Shown here piece by piece: positions 41,444 to 41,678 of a stretch of 41,678 nt of DNA. The position numbers and the translations under genes are program-made. Source of the stretch: an uncultured Prevotella sp. (lineage in GTDB: Bacteria; Bacteroidota; Bacteroidia; Bacteroidales; Bacteroidaceae); contig UQWP01000026.1 in assembly GCA_900544825.1 (NCBI GenBank), forward strand, positions 1 through 41,678, in the 5' to 3' direction. The stretch's first letter is position 1, and the number at the start of each line of letters is the position of its first letter. The notes beneath the pieces were generated by a model that worked only from the letters and a program-made list of their open reading frames with translations, was not told the origin of the DNA and did not search any database.

Positions 41444-41678
41444 AAATCCGTATGGCAGTCAAAAGGATGCAGCCTTTTTGCGCAGCCAAAATACAAATCT
41501 TTTTTCCATCAATATATGAGGGACGTGTTTTCATGGGGCAGCACATTGAATCCATGTCTTGTCCAGACTGCAGGAACATAGTACCTCTAGTGGTGGGTGG
41601 AGTGATTTTCTCATCCTCTCTTTGCCTTCCGGCTCTGTCGGGATTTCTCATTGTTTTTAATTTATCCTTTTCAATAAT
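41442..41678 (-). CDS. Possible C-terminal part of an unknown protein (runs off the window)
   Basis: A minus-strand frame is open from the window edge to a stop at 41442; the visible end reads PPTTRGTMFLQSGQDMDSMC, then CPMKTRPSYIDGKKICILAA and QKGCILLTAIRI. An internal ATG at 41651 is possible as a start, but the frame stays open upstream of it. The strong hairpin at the stop codon supports a real gene end. No family is recognised. The opposite strand is also partly open here, so the strand is not certain. Confidence 0.3.
   Translation of the reverse strand: MIEKDKLKTMRNPDRAGRQREDEKITPPTTRGTMFLQSGQDMDSMCCPMKTRPSYIDGKKICILAAQKGCILLTAIRI

Overview
The window looks like core chromosome of a Bacteroidales bacterium, most likely Prevotella/Segatella (P. 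copri-like). The evidence is the protein families, the gene order (DUF177-rpmF-fabH-era-der; tig-clpP-clpX-recQ; guaB-PPIase-surA-ostA-mutL), A-rich leaders that mostly lack Shine-Dalgarno sequences, and at least twelve upstream regions carrying the Bacteroidota -7 promoter box TAnnTTTG. The genus call is inference from protein style, since no database was searched.

Layout. 1-576: 3' end of a 23S rRNA gene, 5S rRNA and the rrn terminator. 671-1840: an orphan membrane histidine kinase. 1987-6687: DUF177/YceD, ribosomal protein L32, FabH, the GTPases Era and Der, and a small lipoprotein. 6768-8293 (minus strand): MlaF and MlaE of a phospholipid transporter, divergent from LptB at 8426. 9408-15166: trigger factor, ClpP, ClpX and RecQ. 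15270-23331: GuaB, two periplasmic parvulin-type isomerases (the second SurA-like), an LptA/OstA-like protein and MutL, tightly packed with 4-bp stop/start overlaps. 23402-24307: an outer-membrane barrel. 24467-24544: tRNA-Val with its own promoter and terminator. 24675-31726: PurB, a pseudouridine synthase with a long Gly/Tyr/Asn/Arg/Gln-rich N-terminus, AsnS, TrpS and a MATE transporter. 31924-34861: a small TPR protein followed by a four-subunit 2-oxoacid:ferredoxin oxidoreductase. 34942-38100: a secreted GH20 beta-hexosaminidase, convergent with a threonine aldolase.

Beyond about 38.1 kb the region turns accessory: a broken Sel1-repeat gene, an isolated ThiM, a Thr/Glu/Pro-rich secreted protein, a membrane-anchored GH25 lysozyme, a probable HipA C-terminal remnant, and a 24-bp hairpin following a partial minus-strand ORF at the window edge.

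How the genes fit together: LptB, the LptA-like protein, the SurA-like chaperone, MlaEF and the beta-barrel all belong to outer-membrane building and upkeep. Trigger factor, ClpP and ClpX form a protein-quality block. Era, Der, L32, DUF177 and the pseudouridine synthase belong to ribosome assembly. I found no clear new multi-gene defence or biosynthetic system. The most interesting items are small-scale: a clpP promoter lying inside an inverted repeat that may end tig transcription, a sequestered Shine-Dalgarno before der, a heptamer repeat between two oxidoreductase subunits, and a MutL with degraded endonuclease motifs.
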